Positions 34,421-46,431 of a stretch of 64,000 nucleotides of DNA are shown in pieces (position 1 is the first letter of the stretch; the number at the start of each line of letters is the position of its first letter). The notes beneath the pieces were generated by a model. It was not told where the DNA came from, did no database searches, and saw nothing but the letters and a program-made list of their open reading frames with translations. Source of the stretch: Diphasiastrum complanatum (Eukaryota > Streptophyta > Lycopodiopsida > Lycopodiales > Lycopodiaceae); contig CM055100.1 of assembly GCA_029204225.1 (NCBI GenBank), forward strand, positions 14,512,538 through 14,576,537, read 5' to 3'. A program made the translations under genes and the position numbers.

Positions 34421-34589
34421 ACTTAGAATTTGCTTCGAACAGGAACACAAATCATGCTACACAGTAACACAGACAGAAAACACTTTCCACAACAATCTCA
34501 CATAGCAAATGTATTTCTCAAAACGAAATTACACTGTACATATAGTTCTTCACTAAGGCAACCCATGCATGGCCCAGGTTGCCGTTGAC

Positions 34590-34626
34590 GGGACGCGTGT
34601 CCCATCGACTCGCCTCGTGGCGAGGC
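34590..34626. repeat. Two consecutive short perfect hairpins
   Basis: GGGACGCGTGTCCC (34590-34603) and GCCTCGTGGCGAGGC (34612-34626) are perfect inverted repeats with 4- and 3-base loops, 8 bases apart. They lie in a small GC-rich island in the putative LTR of the minus-strand element. Confidence 0.7.
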
Positions 34627-34743
34627 TAGCTGATCCTTATCTACTGATAGGACCCACAATACCGTGACACGTGATTCTACTTTAATTCCAACTCAAGTGA
34701 TATAGTTGGTGATAGAGATCCTAAATATACAGGTCACTTTTAA

Positions 34744-35590
34744 TGTTGTCCATGTTTTGTATAAGGGAATCAAAATAATTCCAGAGCTCAGTGCAATTCA
34801 TGAGTCACAACTTGTAGGATTTAGTTTGCTAGTTGAGTTCGGAGGCTTAGGTTGATTCTCTTGGCCTATGTGATGAATGACTTTTGGAATTGTCTAGCTA
34901 GTGGCCTCTACTAGTTAGAAGTACTTACTGGTAACCAAGTGCTAGTCATTTGATCAGTCATTGTTCATTAAGCATCGATAAAGATCCACATTGACCCAAA
35001 GATGATGCCATATTTTCTAACTATGATGTGATAAGGGTATCGTTTTTTTATATTGTCTACTACACTTGTTATGTCCATGTCATGTATAAGAGAATCAGAA
35101 TAATTCCTAACGTGGATAGCCGGTCACTCCAGTTGTATGTGGTTATTAATTTTGCTACGTCATTTCGGACGTGGTCGTTACAAGTAATTAATAATCATAT
35201 GAGGGCCCAGACCTATAATTGGACATAGGAGCACTTGCATGGTGAATGATTGCTTTAATGCAAGAATAAGAGGTCAATAGCTTTATATAGGCAACATGAG
35301 GATCCTAAGGGAAATATTCTCTCCTCTTGGAGAGAATACTTACCATGGAAACTCGCCCATATTCCTATTGGAATTTCAGATTCTTGAGCCAAATTTTTCT
35401 CTCCTTTCTTGTATTCATTCACTGTGGCTTGGGAGTGAAGGATTAGGGTATTGACTAGCCTCTTCATGTTGGTTGGGTGGTTTATGCTCCACAAGTGTCC
35501 TTTTGATTTGCATGTGACAGGATTATTGAAGATCTTCACTTGGCGATCGTTATAACACTCAACTAGTGTCTTGTAAGGATTTAACACAAT
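34744..35590 (+). mobile_element. Ty3-type LTR-like DNA, partly duplicated
   Basis: TGTTGTCCATG..GTATAAGGGAATCAAAATAATTCC at 34744 and TGTTATGTCCATG..GTATAAGAGAATCAGAATAATTCC at 35067 are the same LTR start repeated 323 bases apart. The second copy continues with GCTACGTCAT, GAGGGCCCAGA and GGTTGGGTGGTTTATGCTCCA, matching the LTR-like region at 11.1-11.6 kb. Ends and target duplications could not be fixed. Confidence 0.5.
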
Positions 35591-35837
35591 AGTAAATTTC
35601 TTCTTTTAAAAATGTCGTAAACATTTTCTTTCAACAAAAAACTATTAAAGGATTTTAAATCAACATTATCTTACTTGGTGACATTCTAACTATAGCAAAA
35701 CAACATTAATAATGACTTATACTTAGGGGCCCAAGGCAAGTACATCAACGTCGAAGATTATATACTTGCCCCCAATGGCAATAGTCTTGAGGGCATTTGC
35801 AAACTTAGTACAAGAATGAGGAGCGTGCTAGTACAAC

Positions 35838-35919
35838 CTTCAAACTTTTGTCCACATAAAAGGGAAACATAGGTCTTCAAACTCTTGTCCACGGAGAAGG
35901 GAAGAAGGGAAACGGTGGT
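35838..35919. repeat. Two tandem CTTCAAAC..GTCCAC units
   Basis: Units at 35838-35874 and 35875-35919 share CTTCAAACT.TTGTCCAC and a following purine run AAGGGAA. Confidence 0.6.
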
Positions 35920-37860
35920 CTTAAAAGTATTGCAACTACAAAGAAGGATAGCCTTCAAATTTCGTATGCCATCTGTAACAGAGTCTATTGTTGTTTCAAC
36001 TCCAATATTGGATTGTAATCATTCCATCATGTCCACTATCCAATTCCGGAACGTTTTTGCAGTGGGTCGCGATCCGCTGCAACTTTGAAAAGCATATGAT
36101 GTTACTCATAGCCTATGGTGTTAGATCAATCATCACATAGACATAGTATACCACTACAACTTGCACATACACTCTCTGCTTAGTAGTCAAAACAAATACT
36201 TGCTACTGTAACATGTTGCCTGTTACTTGACAAGGAGTTACGATTGGAGCCTGATTTTTTGGCCTTGTTTTTTGTTTCTTTGGAGGATTCCTACACTCCT
36301 AATAATCATGCCAATTCTTTCGATTAATCCAAAGCTTATTTCATAAAACGTTGTGTAGAAATTCGAATTGAATGAGGGCTGCAACCTTGTAGTTTATTGA
36401 AACCGTAGTTGCCCGTTTTGGAATTGAACCTGCCAAAACACTGTTCTGTTCAGAACAAGCCTTGTTTGTTTCTTTTTAATTCTTGTTTTTTTAATTAGTT
36501 GTTTTTCATCAGATTTTGAGGGCAATAATACATCCTCCATACATAGAAAAGTGCTGTTCGACATGTATATGCTTTACACTACATATGAAACCTCGAAAAA
36601 TGTTTACTATTTGATTGTATCCAAATTGCATATGCATGGAGTGTAAAGTCAACATTAATCAAAAAGTTGGGTTGAAGACTGGTGCAAACATATTCTTCCA
36701 ATGAACCAGGATAAAGCAATAGCTGATCAACTTAGTGCTCATTGTTTCAGATTTCAGATCAGTGCTGTTGGATCCGTGAGGCCAAAAGTGCATTCTCTAT
36801 CCATACAAAGAGTGCTCACTTCCATTGGCTCATTTTTTTTGGCACGTACTACTGCTAAGATTTTTTTTGAATTTCATTGTAACATGATCTGGACCAGACG
36901 GAATGTATAGTACGTTCTGACCCATTCTGGTCAGAACGGCTGCTGAGATTGAAACTATGGAGAGGAGAAGACATTTTGAACCTGCTGTTACAAAGACCAT
37001 AGATGTGCGGTTAAGTGTAAAAGACTCATTACTGCCTCACTATTTGGACCAGACTGATTCAGTCTTGGTTATAGGGTGAATCGTTTCAGCTTCAAGTTTA
37101 ATAGTAGTCCTTTTAAAACTTTCATTCAATGTAACGTGTGCAATTCCAAAAACAAATAGTCCTTATTGTGCTTGTGGTGTGAGATGAGTCTTAACGCCTT
37201 TTGTTCTATTGCCACCAATTTCTGAGATTTTATGCATATGCAGACACTGTACTTTATGGGGTTTAAAACAGTGGCCAAATCCTAGTTCGACTTTGTTTGG
37301 AGGAATTGTTTAATGTTTCAAGAGGAAGCTTAATTGGGACCCTGTTCCAAAAATTTTTGATCTGGAGAGCCTGGATGATGGGGGTTGTCCGAGAGAGGGG
37401 AGGCTTGGGAGATTGGAATGTGAAGATGTGGGGTTTTGTTTTGGGGGGGGTGGTGGGTAGAAGAGAGCTCCTCAGAAGAAGCAGTGTTCAGAATGACTAG
37501 AGTGAATAGCTGGATAAAGGAAGTGCTTGCTGGAAGTCAAGGGGAAGGGGGACAATGGTTGGGGAAGAGGAGGAATTCATTGATGGAAGCAATTTCTGGA
37601 ATCTCGACGAAGAGGGAAACATGGAAGCTTTGTCGAAGAGGGAGCTGGGAGAGACTTCGAAAAAGATGACTGAAAAGTTGACGTAGGCTTGTGATAACTG
37701 AAAAGCCTGAAGGTGTAAGATATATAGGGTAGAGAGAAGGATAGTAGCTGTAGATTCTGGAACAATGTTTCACTGACAGATGTGAACGCTTTGGGGTTTC
37801 GCCTACAGAACAAAACAGTGGGTTTTGTGTTGTGTAGAGCATGGTGTTCAAGGTCAATGT
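35920..37860. other. Unassigned region upstream of the NAC-beta exons
   Basis: No NAC-beta 5' exons, no other gene and no retroelement domain are readable. If the NAC-beta gene is intact, this may be part of a long intron. An inverted repeat TTCTGACC..GGTCAGAA occurs near 36,915-36,935. Confidence 0.35.
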
Positions 37861-37865
37861 GTTTG

Positions 37866-37879
37866 CACACACACACACA

Positions 37880-37911
<32 letters not shown>

Positions 37912-37925
37912 GAGAGAGAGAGAGA
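37866..37925. repeat. Compound microsatellite (CA)n(AT)n(AG)n
   Basis: CA repeats from about 37866, AT repeats from 37880 and AG repeats from 37911 follow each other without a gap. It lies within 400 bases of the first NAC-beta exon. Confidence 0.95.
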
Positions 37926-38005
37926 ATTAAAATTATTATTATTAACGTCTTTTGGTACACAAAGGTACATAAGACAAAAGAGAGTACAAAAAAGAACTAG
38001 TATAT

Positions 38006-38009
<4 letters not shown>

Positions 38010-38045
<36 letters not shown>
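38010..38045. repeat. (GA)18 microsatellite
   Basis: An uninterrupted GA run of about 36 bases. GAGA runs are common in plant promoters and 5' UTRs. Here it lies about 215 bases upstream of the first recognised NAC-beta exon. Confidence 0.95.
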
Positions 38046-38048
<3 letters not shown>

Positions 38049-38259
38049 CTATTAATGTTTGTGGGGCCACCTCTATTTTGAGTATGTTGTGTCATAGATA
38101 ATGGGGGAATGCTTTATGGAACTGAAATTGCATTTGAAGAGCTGCAAAGTTTATTCCGTTTGATACTTTTGAAATAGCCAAACTTGGTGAGGTGATGATT
38201 GCTTCTGTCGAGTACTTTTCGTAAGTTTCTCCATCATGAATTTTTGTTTGCTTTTACAG

Positions 38260-38875
38260 TTCAGGCATCAATTGCGGCTAACACCTGGGTTGTCAGTGGT
38301 TCATCTCAAACTAAAAGTATGCATTTTCAGCTTTATCACATTGTCATATATACCTGTTCCTTCTCCTAAGTTGATCCTTGATGTTGTGATTATTTATGTG
38401 CTGTCGCTATCTGTTGGATGATTGCAGACCATATATGCTTCTACTAGCAAAGATGTTTAAGAGGTTCTAGCTACTCATTTTTTTTAGAAGGTGCTATCGT
38501 GAATTAATCTTTGACAAGTAAATGTTTATGACAAGCACTTGTTGTGCAATTTTTTTGGGCAGAACTACAAGATCTGTTACCAGGAATTATTAACCAGCTA
38601 GGTATGTCTATCTAGTTGTGTTATTATCACGACTGTGTTTGTGAGCCTGTTTGTTGACACCTACTTATTCATGCTTTTAGTTTTCAGAGTTGCTGTTACT
38701 TACTTTTTACTGCATTTTTTCTGTTGCAGGTCCGGACAATTTGGCAAATTTGAAGAAGATTGCTCAACAGTATCAACGCCAAGAAACTGACGGCCCAGCT
38801 GATGAAGATGATGAGGTTCCTGATCTTGTTCCTGGAGAAACATTTGAAGAGGCTGCCAAAGAGGAAGCCTTGTAA
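38260..38875 (+). CDS. NAC-beta (BTF3-like) subunit, last three coding exons
   Basis: Exons 38260-38316, 38563-38601 and 38730-38875 have clean GT-AG junctions and matching phases (all phase 1). They encode VQASIAANTWVVSGSSQTK, then LQDLLPGIINQL, then GPDNLANLKKIAQQYQRQ and an acidic tail (EDDEVPDLVPGETFEEAAKE), ending at TAA 38873. This is the C-terminal part of the NAC domain and tail of the nascent polypeptide-associated complex beta subunit. NAC binds ribosomes near the exit tunnel and shields emerging chains. The basic N-terminus (ribosome-binding RRKKK region) and first half of the NAC domain are not found upstream, so the entry is 5'-partial. Either those exons lie beyond a long intron or the gene was truncated. 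No stop or frameshift is present in what remains. Confidence 0.85.
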
Positions 38876-41810
38876 GGGGCTTAAAAGTATGTTACCAGTT
38901 TGTGTAGTTTAATTTGCTTCTTTTGCTTCCTAGTTCTGATTGTGAATAAAACTTTTGCAACAAAGTTAATAGACATCTTATGCTCAAAAGGTCTGATCTG
39001 TGTAACCAATTTGTATCTTTTCACCTTATCATGCATGCTAATTTATTTGAGCAATTATTAGATGATAGGCAAGAATGTGAAGATAAAAGTTTGGGAGTTG
39101 CTCTATCTTTTCTGGAAGCAGTTCTTTCAAAGGAGTATAGAATTCTATTTACAAATTCCATTCTAGTTCATTCACTGCCCAGTCCCAATTGCATCTTTCG
39201 GTATTGCTGTATTGATGTTGCATTTGATGAGTTATTATTAGTATTCTATATCTCATTATGTTTTTGGGGTTCACAAGGCTTGAGAACGGAAAAACCAATT
39301 ATTGACCTTAATTTTTGAACTAGAGATATAAATTTTGTTCCTTAGTCAATCTCATATATTCCGAAGTGTGATAGGTAACGTGCAGTGACTCTCAGGAGTT
39401 ATTAATTTCAGGGATGTTCTATAATCTCTTCAGTAGCATAGTGATCACACATTAAAACCTAAAATTTAAGGGCTTGGCATGCTTTGACTCTGAAACTCTT
39501 CCAAGTCCAATATTTAAAACCTTGATTTGTTGAAACAAGTTCTTTGGCCAAAAGGCATTAGTGGAAGCTTCTGAGCTCAGTACGCTGGTGTGTGAGCAAG
39601 CTGCAGAATAAAATTTCAGCCCATAAAAGATGGAGTGGAAACGTTATATGATTTTGGAGTGTTTTTATTTTTGTATAATAACACAATCTGGTGAGTGTTG
39701 ACTTTTTTTGAATTGGATGTTTGTGTTCTAATGCCTTTCATGTTTATACACATTGTGGACCCTTTTTTTTAGTTGGGCTTCTGCTTTTTTGTGATTACTT
39801 CAATTACATTGTTGAAGAGCCCAATTTATGATGTGAATCTTTATGACTGTCAACCAATGAAAATCCAGTTAGCAAATTGTAGTTTACGAGAAAAGTGTGT
39901 TCATTTATTGAGATATTTTATGCAGTCTTGAAGGCAAAGATTTCAGGCTTCTCTCTGGCTCAAGTCAATTCTTCCAGCAGGTTATAATAATGACATCATT
40001 TCAACCAGTTTACTTCAGTTTGATGTGCTTAGTCGATGTCCTCTCTCGATGTGGTCTCTGGTTTCTAGAGTAACTAAATCAGAGCATAGTTCTATTATTA
40101 TTGAATATGACCTGTTTTTTGTAGGCTATTTCTCATTTGCACCCATTTGATTTGATTTATCATATTTTACTGTCTGTCAAAAGCGAGCTCTGTTGAGACC
40201 ACATTGTTCTACTTTTTTAACTCATTGCTCCCCATTCTTAAATCATGTTGTGTTGTGCTCTGGCAGTGCAATGCACATGATAGAGCTTAACCTTGTGCAA
40301 AACTCAGAAGTTGTCCACATTTTATCATTTGACTTGCATTTTATCCACATGCTCTGAATTGTTAGTCGAAACGAACAATAAATAGATCATATTTCCTTCG
40401 ACACATGGGCTGTAAATGACATGAAATGGGAAAACTGGTTGTTGCGATAGTAATTCAAATAACTTCTCATTGTATTTTTATACAATCATCATGCCAACCT
40501 GCCTTATCGTATGTAGTTGATTTATCAACCATACCCATATAAAGCACTTAGTCATCAATTACCCCGTACCTTTCCATCATAATATATTTCCTTGTTTACA
40601 TTATTTTGGAGCTTGCTTTTGTGTATTTTTTAGAGAGTAGTAAAAGAACATTCAGGGTAGGGTAACTTAACACCATATAGCCAAGGTTGAGATCTTAGAT
40701 CAACATTTACAAGGATAACATTAAACCATGGTATAAAACTGATATTAATAGCTATGGAAACATTTATAACTAAAGTCAGAGGTTATGGTTGATGCAAAGC
40801 AAACCATGATTAATCAGATACCATCGATGATTGACTAGTGACAATTTACATGGTTTTGAGATCCATGTTATTTATTGGAGCTTGTGTTGGAGCATGGACC
40901 ATGGTTTTGGAGATGGATCAAGTTGAAATGGAGAACTCAATAACTTAAACACAGGAGGAATCTTGGGGCTTCAATTAGAGTCATGAGTCTAGACTTTGCC
41001 TTCTAGTTTGGAGATAATGACTAGTTAGGATCATGATTAAATGTGTGTGCTTTTTTTTTTTTGTCTTCAGTGAAATGGATGTAACCAATTTCTAACAATC
41101 AAATAAAATTTATTCTTTATAAAATGGCGATGAAGTTATTATAACAATAAGGGAAGATCATCATATATATAGAAGTAACAATAAGCCAAGGGTAGTGCGT
41201 ATTGTATATCAATTTTTTTTCCTTATTTGGGAAAGAAATATTTGCTTTCGTGCCCTTAGATTTGAGCCTTGTTTCATATAGTCGTGTCATGGATATTCTT
41301 TTGGTGGATCCCTTGTCTAATCTTTTGGAGATGGGAGGGCTATTTCTAGCCAAACTCTTGCTTTATAGATAGAAGTTTTAGTGTTTGTAAGAATGAGAAT
41401 GTGTTTCTTAACTCATGCTTGGGAGTGATGTGGTGAGGGCATTGCTCTCCTCCTTGGTTGTTGCTAGAGGCACTTAGATCGGATGTGCATCTAGTTGCTT
41501 TTGATCCTGCTACATCCTTCTTCCATTGGTTGACCAACTGCTTGATCTTTGTCACTCTATCATACATTCTATATTCTTCTTCTAAAATTTTGACATCACT
41601 TTTATCTAAATTCATAGATGCATCATAAATGACATGGAAGAAACGCGCTTGATAACTAGTCACACCTACTCACATTTCTACTAATCTCACTTTCCATTCA
41701 CCAAGATCAAAATTATTGTAAATAAAGGACATTATTGGAGACATTCATGCAGGAGGAGCAAAGAAGATGCCTCCATGATAGTATCAACAAGTACTTCAAA
41801 AAGAAACTTT
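38876..41810. other. Region 3' of the NAC-beta exons, no gene seen
   Basis: It presumably starts with the 3' UTR. Frames up to 112 codons (38980-39318 plus, 41346-41663 minus) show no recognised domain or splice context. A poly(T) run lies near 41,050. Confidence 0.35.
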
Positions 41811-42067
41811 TTATATATTTATATCTATGCCAAGCTTAGCTCTAAAAGTCTCAAATTTATCTTTACTTAGAGCTTTTGTAAATACAACAAGTTGCAACAT
41901 CGTAAAGCAATGTGTAACACTTATATTTTCAGATTGTAGCTTTTTACACACAAAGTGATATTTTACTTCAATGTGTTTAGTTCTTGCGTGAAAGACTAGA
42001 TTTTTAGCCAACTGTATCCCGCTTTGGCCATCACAAAAGATAATAATATGGTGTGTTTGCTTCATAA
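41811..42067 (-). pseudogene. Copia RNase H end, cut by another LTR
   Basis: The minus strand reads IIIFCDGQSGIQLAKNLVFH, then ARTKHIEVKYHFVCKKLQSE and TKALSKDKFETFRAKLG, the end of copia pol. It is related to the family at 24.2 and 46.4 kb. One small deletion near 41,875 removes residues before FTKAL. The fragment starts exactly where the LTR at 42068 begins, so that LTR inserted into it. Confidence 0.8.
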
Positions 42068-42780
42068 TGTTGGGATATATTACGACACCCCGGCGCAGCG
42101 GAAGAGCGGCGGGCGCGCGTGAAAGCCTCGGTGCATGCAACTACATATATTGGATTCAGATCGACTTCGACAAATCTGCCCTACTTGATCACAGCTTTGA
42201 AGTCACTGGATTGACATGATCGATTCCATAGCCATGCACAAATTATCTTAGTTTTAGATTTAGTTTTGTGGAAGCGTATTAGGTGTGGAGACTAGAGCGA
42301 CAAATGAATGTATGCTATCACTCATACAAAACAGTTTAATCTATGAACAAGTTTATCTAGACGATTGAGCTAATTCAATGTCTGTGGAGCTTAACCGAAG
42401 CAATTGATAAGTCGCTGGATATATACACATAGCTAACAAATCCAAAGAATAGTTAATCTGTACTTTACAATTAGAATTAAGGCACTATGTGCTGTTGGCA
42501 GTCGCCTTCGAGATATTTGATTATGTTCGGTCATGATGAAGGTATTGATGCTGATTGTTCGAGTCGACTTTCAGAGTTAATAGTGACATATGACCCGAAT
42601 AGTCGAGTGGTGGCCGAATAGTTGATGTCAGTTGAGTCGTCAGGACACTGTCATCTATTTTTTTTTGTATTTCTACAAATTGTTAGGAAACATGTGTATT
42701 TCTGTAGAGTATATTACAATAGCTAGTGAATGGATCTAGATTAGCAGAGAGAGAGGGCTGGAGAAGATAGAAATCCAACG
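42068..42780 (-). mobile_element. Copia 3' LTR (minus), 713 bp
   Basis: On the plus strand it begins TGTTGGGATATATTACGACA and ends GAAATCCAACG, giving TGTTGG/CCAAC inverted ends with a final A changed to G. A polypurine tract (ATTAAGGGGGG on the minus strand, 42781-42791) borders it on the element side. The first 60 bases are GC- and CpG-rich. It inserted into the RNase H fragment at 41811-42067. Confidence 0.75.
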
Positions 42781-45538
42781 CCCCCCTTAATCTAGATCCT
42801 TGAATGCCTTGATTTTCAGTCTTAGTATCTTGCTCTTGATATAATGGTACTTGAGCTCGATGTACTTTCTCTTGGAGTGAAATCTAGGATTGATCGATAA
42901 TGCAGTAGCACTCTGATTGTCGCACTGAATAAGTGTTGGAGCAAATTGTCTGAGACCAATATCAGACAATAAAATTTCTCAACCAAATTGTCTCTTTGGT
43001 AGCTTGAAAGGCTGCAATGTATTCGGATTCTGTAGATGATATTGCAATAGAGGTTTGTTTTCGACTGTTCCAAGATATTGGACCATTATAGAACAGGAAG
43101 ACAAGTCCAGAAGTTGATCTTCTGATGTCAATATCGCCTGCCCAATTTGCATATGTATATCCATGACGTGTATGGATATTGGATGAATCTACATCACCAT
43201 AGCAGGTACAGAGGTCATATGTAGCTGTACATATATAATAACTCTGAAAAGAGCTTTTCAGTGGATCATACCAGGGAATTGATGGCGTATACAAGATCGG
43301 GCCTGGTAGAGATCATTGCATACATCAGGGATCCGATGATTGATTGGTATGGATATCTCTTCATTTTGGCCTTCTTCTAATTGGTCTGAGGGCATTGTTC
43401 CTCGGATAATTTTAGACCTGGATCCATGGGATTTTGTACAAACTTGCAATTCATGAAAATTGAATTTCGTCACCAAATTATAGAAGTACCTTTGTTGGGT
43501 GATATGGAGAAGCCTTCTACTTCTGTCTTTGTGGACTTGAATCCTGAGACAATAATACGCTTCTCCAAGATCTGTTATCTCGAATTCTTGGGATAGCATC
43601 TTCTTAGTATCCTTTGTCAGTTCAATATTGTTGCTAAACAACAACGTATCATCCACATAGAGTGTGATGATAACAAAGAATTGATTGACAACTTTGAAAT
43701 ATGAATTACAATATGTAGAGCTTGATTCAAAACCATGATCGATCAAGAATGTGTTGATTCGATGAAACCATGCTTTGGATAATTGCTTCAGACCGTACAA
43801 AGCTTTATGGAGTTTGCATACTTGATCTTCTTGACCATTGAGGATATAGCCTTCTAGCTGGATCATATAAATGTCCTCCTCGATAATTCCATTGAGGAAT
43901 GCCATTTGTACATCCATCTAGTGTACTTCAAGATTTGTTGCAGCAACATATGATAGTAGCAGTGGAATGGAAGTGTGCTTTGACAACCGCTAGAGGTTTC
44001 GAAGTAGTCGATATTGGGAATTTGTGAAAATTCCCTTGCCACGAGTCGAGCTTTCCTTCTGTCAATACTGTCGTCTGCTTTGTACTTGATCTTAAAGATC
44101 CATTTGTAGTCGATTATCTTTCTGTCTGTTGGTAGCTTGGTGACAGTCCATGTGCGTAGATTGTTGTTGAAACAACATGTTGCCCATACGATTTGGGCAA
44201 TGAAGCATGAGTTATCATGCATTTGGCAGACTCGACTAAGGTCATGTTCTTCCTTTTTGCCAGTCCATTCGACTATGGAGAATAGAAAGCAACAAACAAC
44301 GATTTGGGCAACGAAGCATGACTCACCATGCATTTGGCAGACTCGACTAAAGTCATGTTCTTCCTTTTTGCCAGTCCATTCGACTGTGGAGAATAGGAAG
44401 CATCAAATTGTTGCTGGATGCCATTGGTTGAGCAATAGCCTTTGAAGCCGTTTGAGATGTATTCACGTTGTCACTCCTGAGAGCTTTGATCTTCTTGCCT
44501 GTCTGCAACTCAACATTTTCTTTGCATTTATTGAAGAACTAGAAAGCTTTATATTTGTGCTTCAGAAAATATATAGCAGTTCTTTTGGAATAGTCATCTA
44601 TAAAAGTAATAAAGAATTCAGCACCAAGTAGTGATGGTGTTTGCATTGGGCCACATATATTAGGTGACCAAGCCTATAATGCCAAACCAATCATTTATTA
44701 ACAGATGCTAAACTATTTAAAGCACAATTAGTTACAGAGCTACAATGACTAAGCCTGTAGAGATATCCTTGTCTCTTTCCGAGTGCAAAGATCCTCTTGC
44801 TTTTATCAAGAATTCGACATGAATCTACTTGAAACTCTACCTTATGTCCTAAGTCGATAATTCGACTGACCGCCGACAACAGATTTGTCGTCAGGTTCGA
44901 GATATACAATGCTTTTGATATGAGCTTCGATAATTGCTTCCGAAAATTCAGTCTTACAATACCTTCACCTTCAATTCTGAGTGAGCTACTGTCTCCAAGG
45001 TGAACGAATTTCTTTGTGTTGTAGGCCGAATAGTCGATGAACCATTCTTGATGGCTTGCCATATGTTGCGTTGCTCCAGAATCGAGGAACCACTCCTCCG
45101 ATTGTTCGACATGGTGATGGTTCATCATGAAGACTTCATGCTCGTCGTCATCGTCCTTTTGGATCTTTTGCTTTGTGTTTGCTGCATGGGCTTGCTGATC
45201 TGGCTGCTTCTTCTTGTCGTTGCTGAACTTCAAGATCTAACCGTTTTGGATTTCGTGGTTCATTCTCTTGAAGTACTTGCAAAAGAGCCCCTTCTTGTTC
45301 TGAGCAGGTTGCTGATTCTGGGTCTTTTGTGATTGCTTTCCATCGATTTGTCGGACAACTCTCTTCTTCTGTTGTTTTCTTGTGCTCTTTTTCAAGAATA
45401 ATATTTGCGAGTCGTTGATGGAGGACGATGATGCTCCATTCTTTCTTGTCTCCTCCTGCAACAACATGATTATGACTCGTGTAATTTTTGAGTGTGTGGA
45501 AATCATCATCACCTAGTTTTCATATGAGGACAATTATA
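42781..45538 (-). pseudogene. Copia gag-pol, near full length but decayed
   Basis: Minus-strand order: the Gag UBN2 end (VMMISTHSKITRVIIMLLQE) and knuckle remnant near 45,270. The protease reads WFLDSGATQHM near 45,090. Integrase, about 44,690-44,340, is largely decayed. RT start is WIFKIKYKADDSIDRRKARL, the palm contains YVDDTLLF near 43,650, and the thumb is FEITDLGEAYYCLRIQVHKD. RNase H is STSGLVFLFYNGPISWNSRK and the final FHSKRKYIELKYHYIKSKI. Multiple frameshifts and stops occur, including a Trp-to-TAG just before VMMIST. A roughly 110-base duplication is visible at 44,180-44,400 (CATGCATTTGGCAGACTCGACTAA twice). The N-terminal Gag is missing at the junction with gypsy integrase. Confidence 0.85.
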
Positions 45539-46088
45539 TAAAAGGGGTGTTGACGGTATTATACGCAGATGCGCTTATGAATTTGAGATATGACCTATCA
45601 TATCTTAGGCATATGAGGGCATTGGTGGCGGTCACTTCTCTGCCAAAGCGACTACTAAGATCATACTCAAAGTGTGCTTATGGTGGCCATCATTGTTCAA
45701 GGATATATTTGCTATCATCAAAACATGTGATGTTTGCCAACTAGCCAAAAAGACTACAAAAGCAGACTTCACACTGCTTACTCCCATTATAGAAGGCGAA
45801 GCCTTCCATAAATGGGGTATAGACTTTGTTGGGCCCATCAGCCCAGTAGCCAAAAATACCCAGGCACGCTATATCTTGATCGCAACCGATCACGCCACAA
45901 AGTGGGTAGAAGCATGTGCAACAAAGGACGCCAATGCAAAGACCATAGCGCGTTTTCTTTATGAAAACATTTTTACGCGTTTTGGCTGTCCAATTGAGCT
46001 TGTTAGTGATCAAAGCACACACTTCTTAAATGAAGTGATAGATAATCTCCTACGCCATTACATTGTTATCCACCGCAAAAGTACTCCA
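45539..46088 (+). pseudogene. Ty3/gypsy integrase, N-terminal half
   Basis: The frame reads the HHCC zinc finger (GGHFSAKATTKIIL.., TCDVCQLAKKTTKA) and the core domain with WGIDFVGPIS (first catalytic Asp) and ELVSDQSTHFLNEV (second Asp). It runs up to IHRKSTP. There a copia LTR begins and the third catalytic residue, Glu, is missing. The C-terminal half with matching codon phase is at 53087-53783 on the minus strand beside the same LTR family. The CTCCA at 46084-46088 is the likely left target duplication. Integrase would join the cDNA ends to target DNA; this half cannot act. Confidence 0.9.
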
Positions 46089-46340
46089 AGTTAAGAAAAC
46101 AGTTTAAACACCCGACCGGATCAATCACCACAGCACAACATCAAGTGCAATAAGACAAGACAACAGAATTGCTCTCCACAAACTGTATATTCAACTGATG
46201 AGTAAGTACAAAGATAAAGTTGCTTAAAAGCACTCAAAGGGCTCGTAAAAGAAAGACGGCCCAATAATTCTAAAACTGAGCACACGTGGTGCCGTCGAAA
46301 TAAGAAAGCACTGTATAAATCGATCATGGCTATTTTAACT
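46089..46340 (-). mobile_element. Copia 3' LTR with AG..CT ends (minus)
   Basis: On the minus strand it runs from AGTTAAAATAGC to TTTTCTTAACT, followed on the element side by the polypurine tract (plus-strand CTCTCCCTC at 46341-46349). By eye it differs from 53784-54034 at about a dozen positions. It shares indels with that copy that the LTR at 25949 lacks. Confidence 0.85.
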
Positions 46341-46431
46341 CTCTCCCTCAATGATCAACGTCTCTCTTTATTTTAGAGTTTACTCTATTCATGGAACATA
46401 CCTCCATGATAGAATTACAAGTAAAGGCTTT

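Noticed and set aside
37537-38055. Several frames around the microsatellites
   Set aside because: They translate CA, AT and AG repeats into low-complexity peptides and are repeat by-products.
37200-38250. 5' exons of the NAC-beta gene
   Set aside because: I looked for the basic N-terminal region and the first half of the NAC domain in all plus-strand frames and found no match.
38980-39318. 112-codon frame after NAC-beta
   Set aside because: It lies in likely 3' UTR or intergenic DNA, is AT-rich, and has no recognised domain or splice context.
41346-41663. 105-codon minus-strand frame
   Set aside because: Some hydrophilic character but no recognised family, no splice context and flanks of decayed transposons. 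It was left within the unassigned region.
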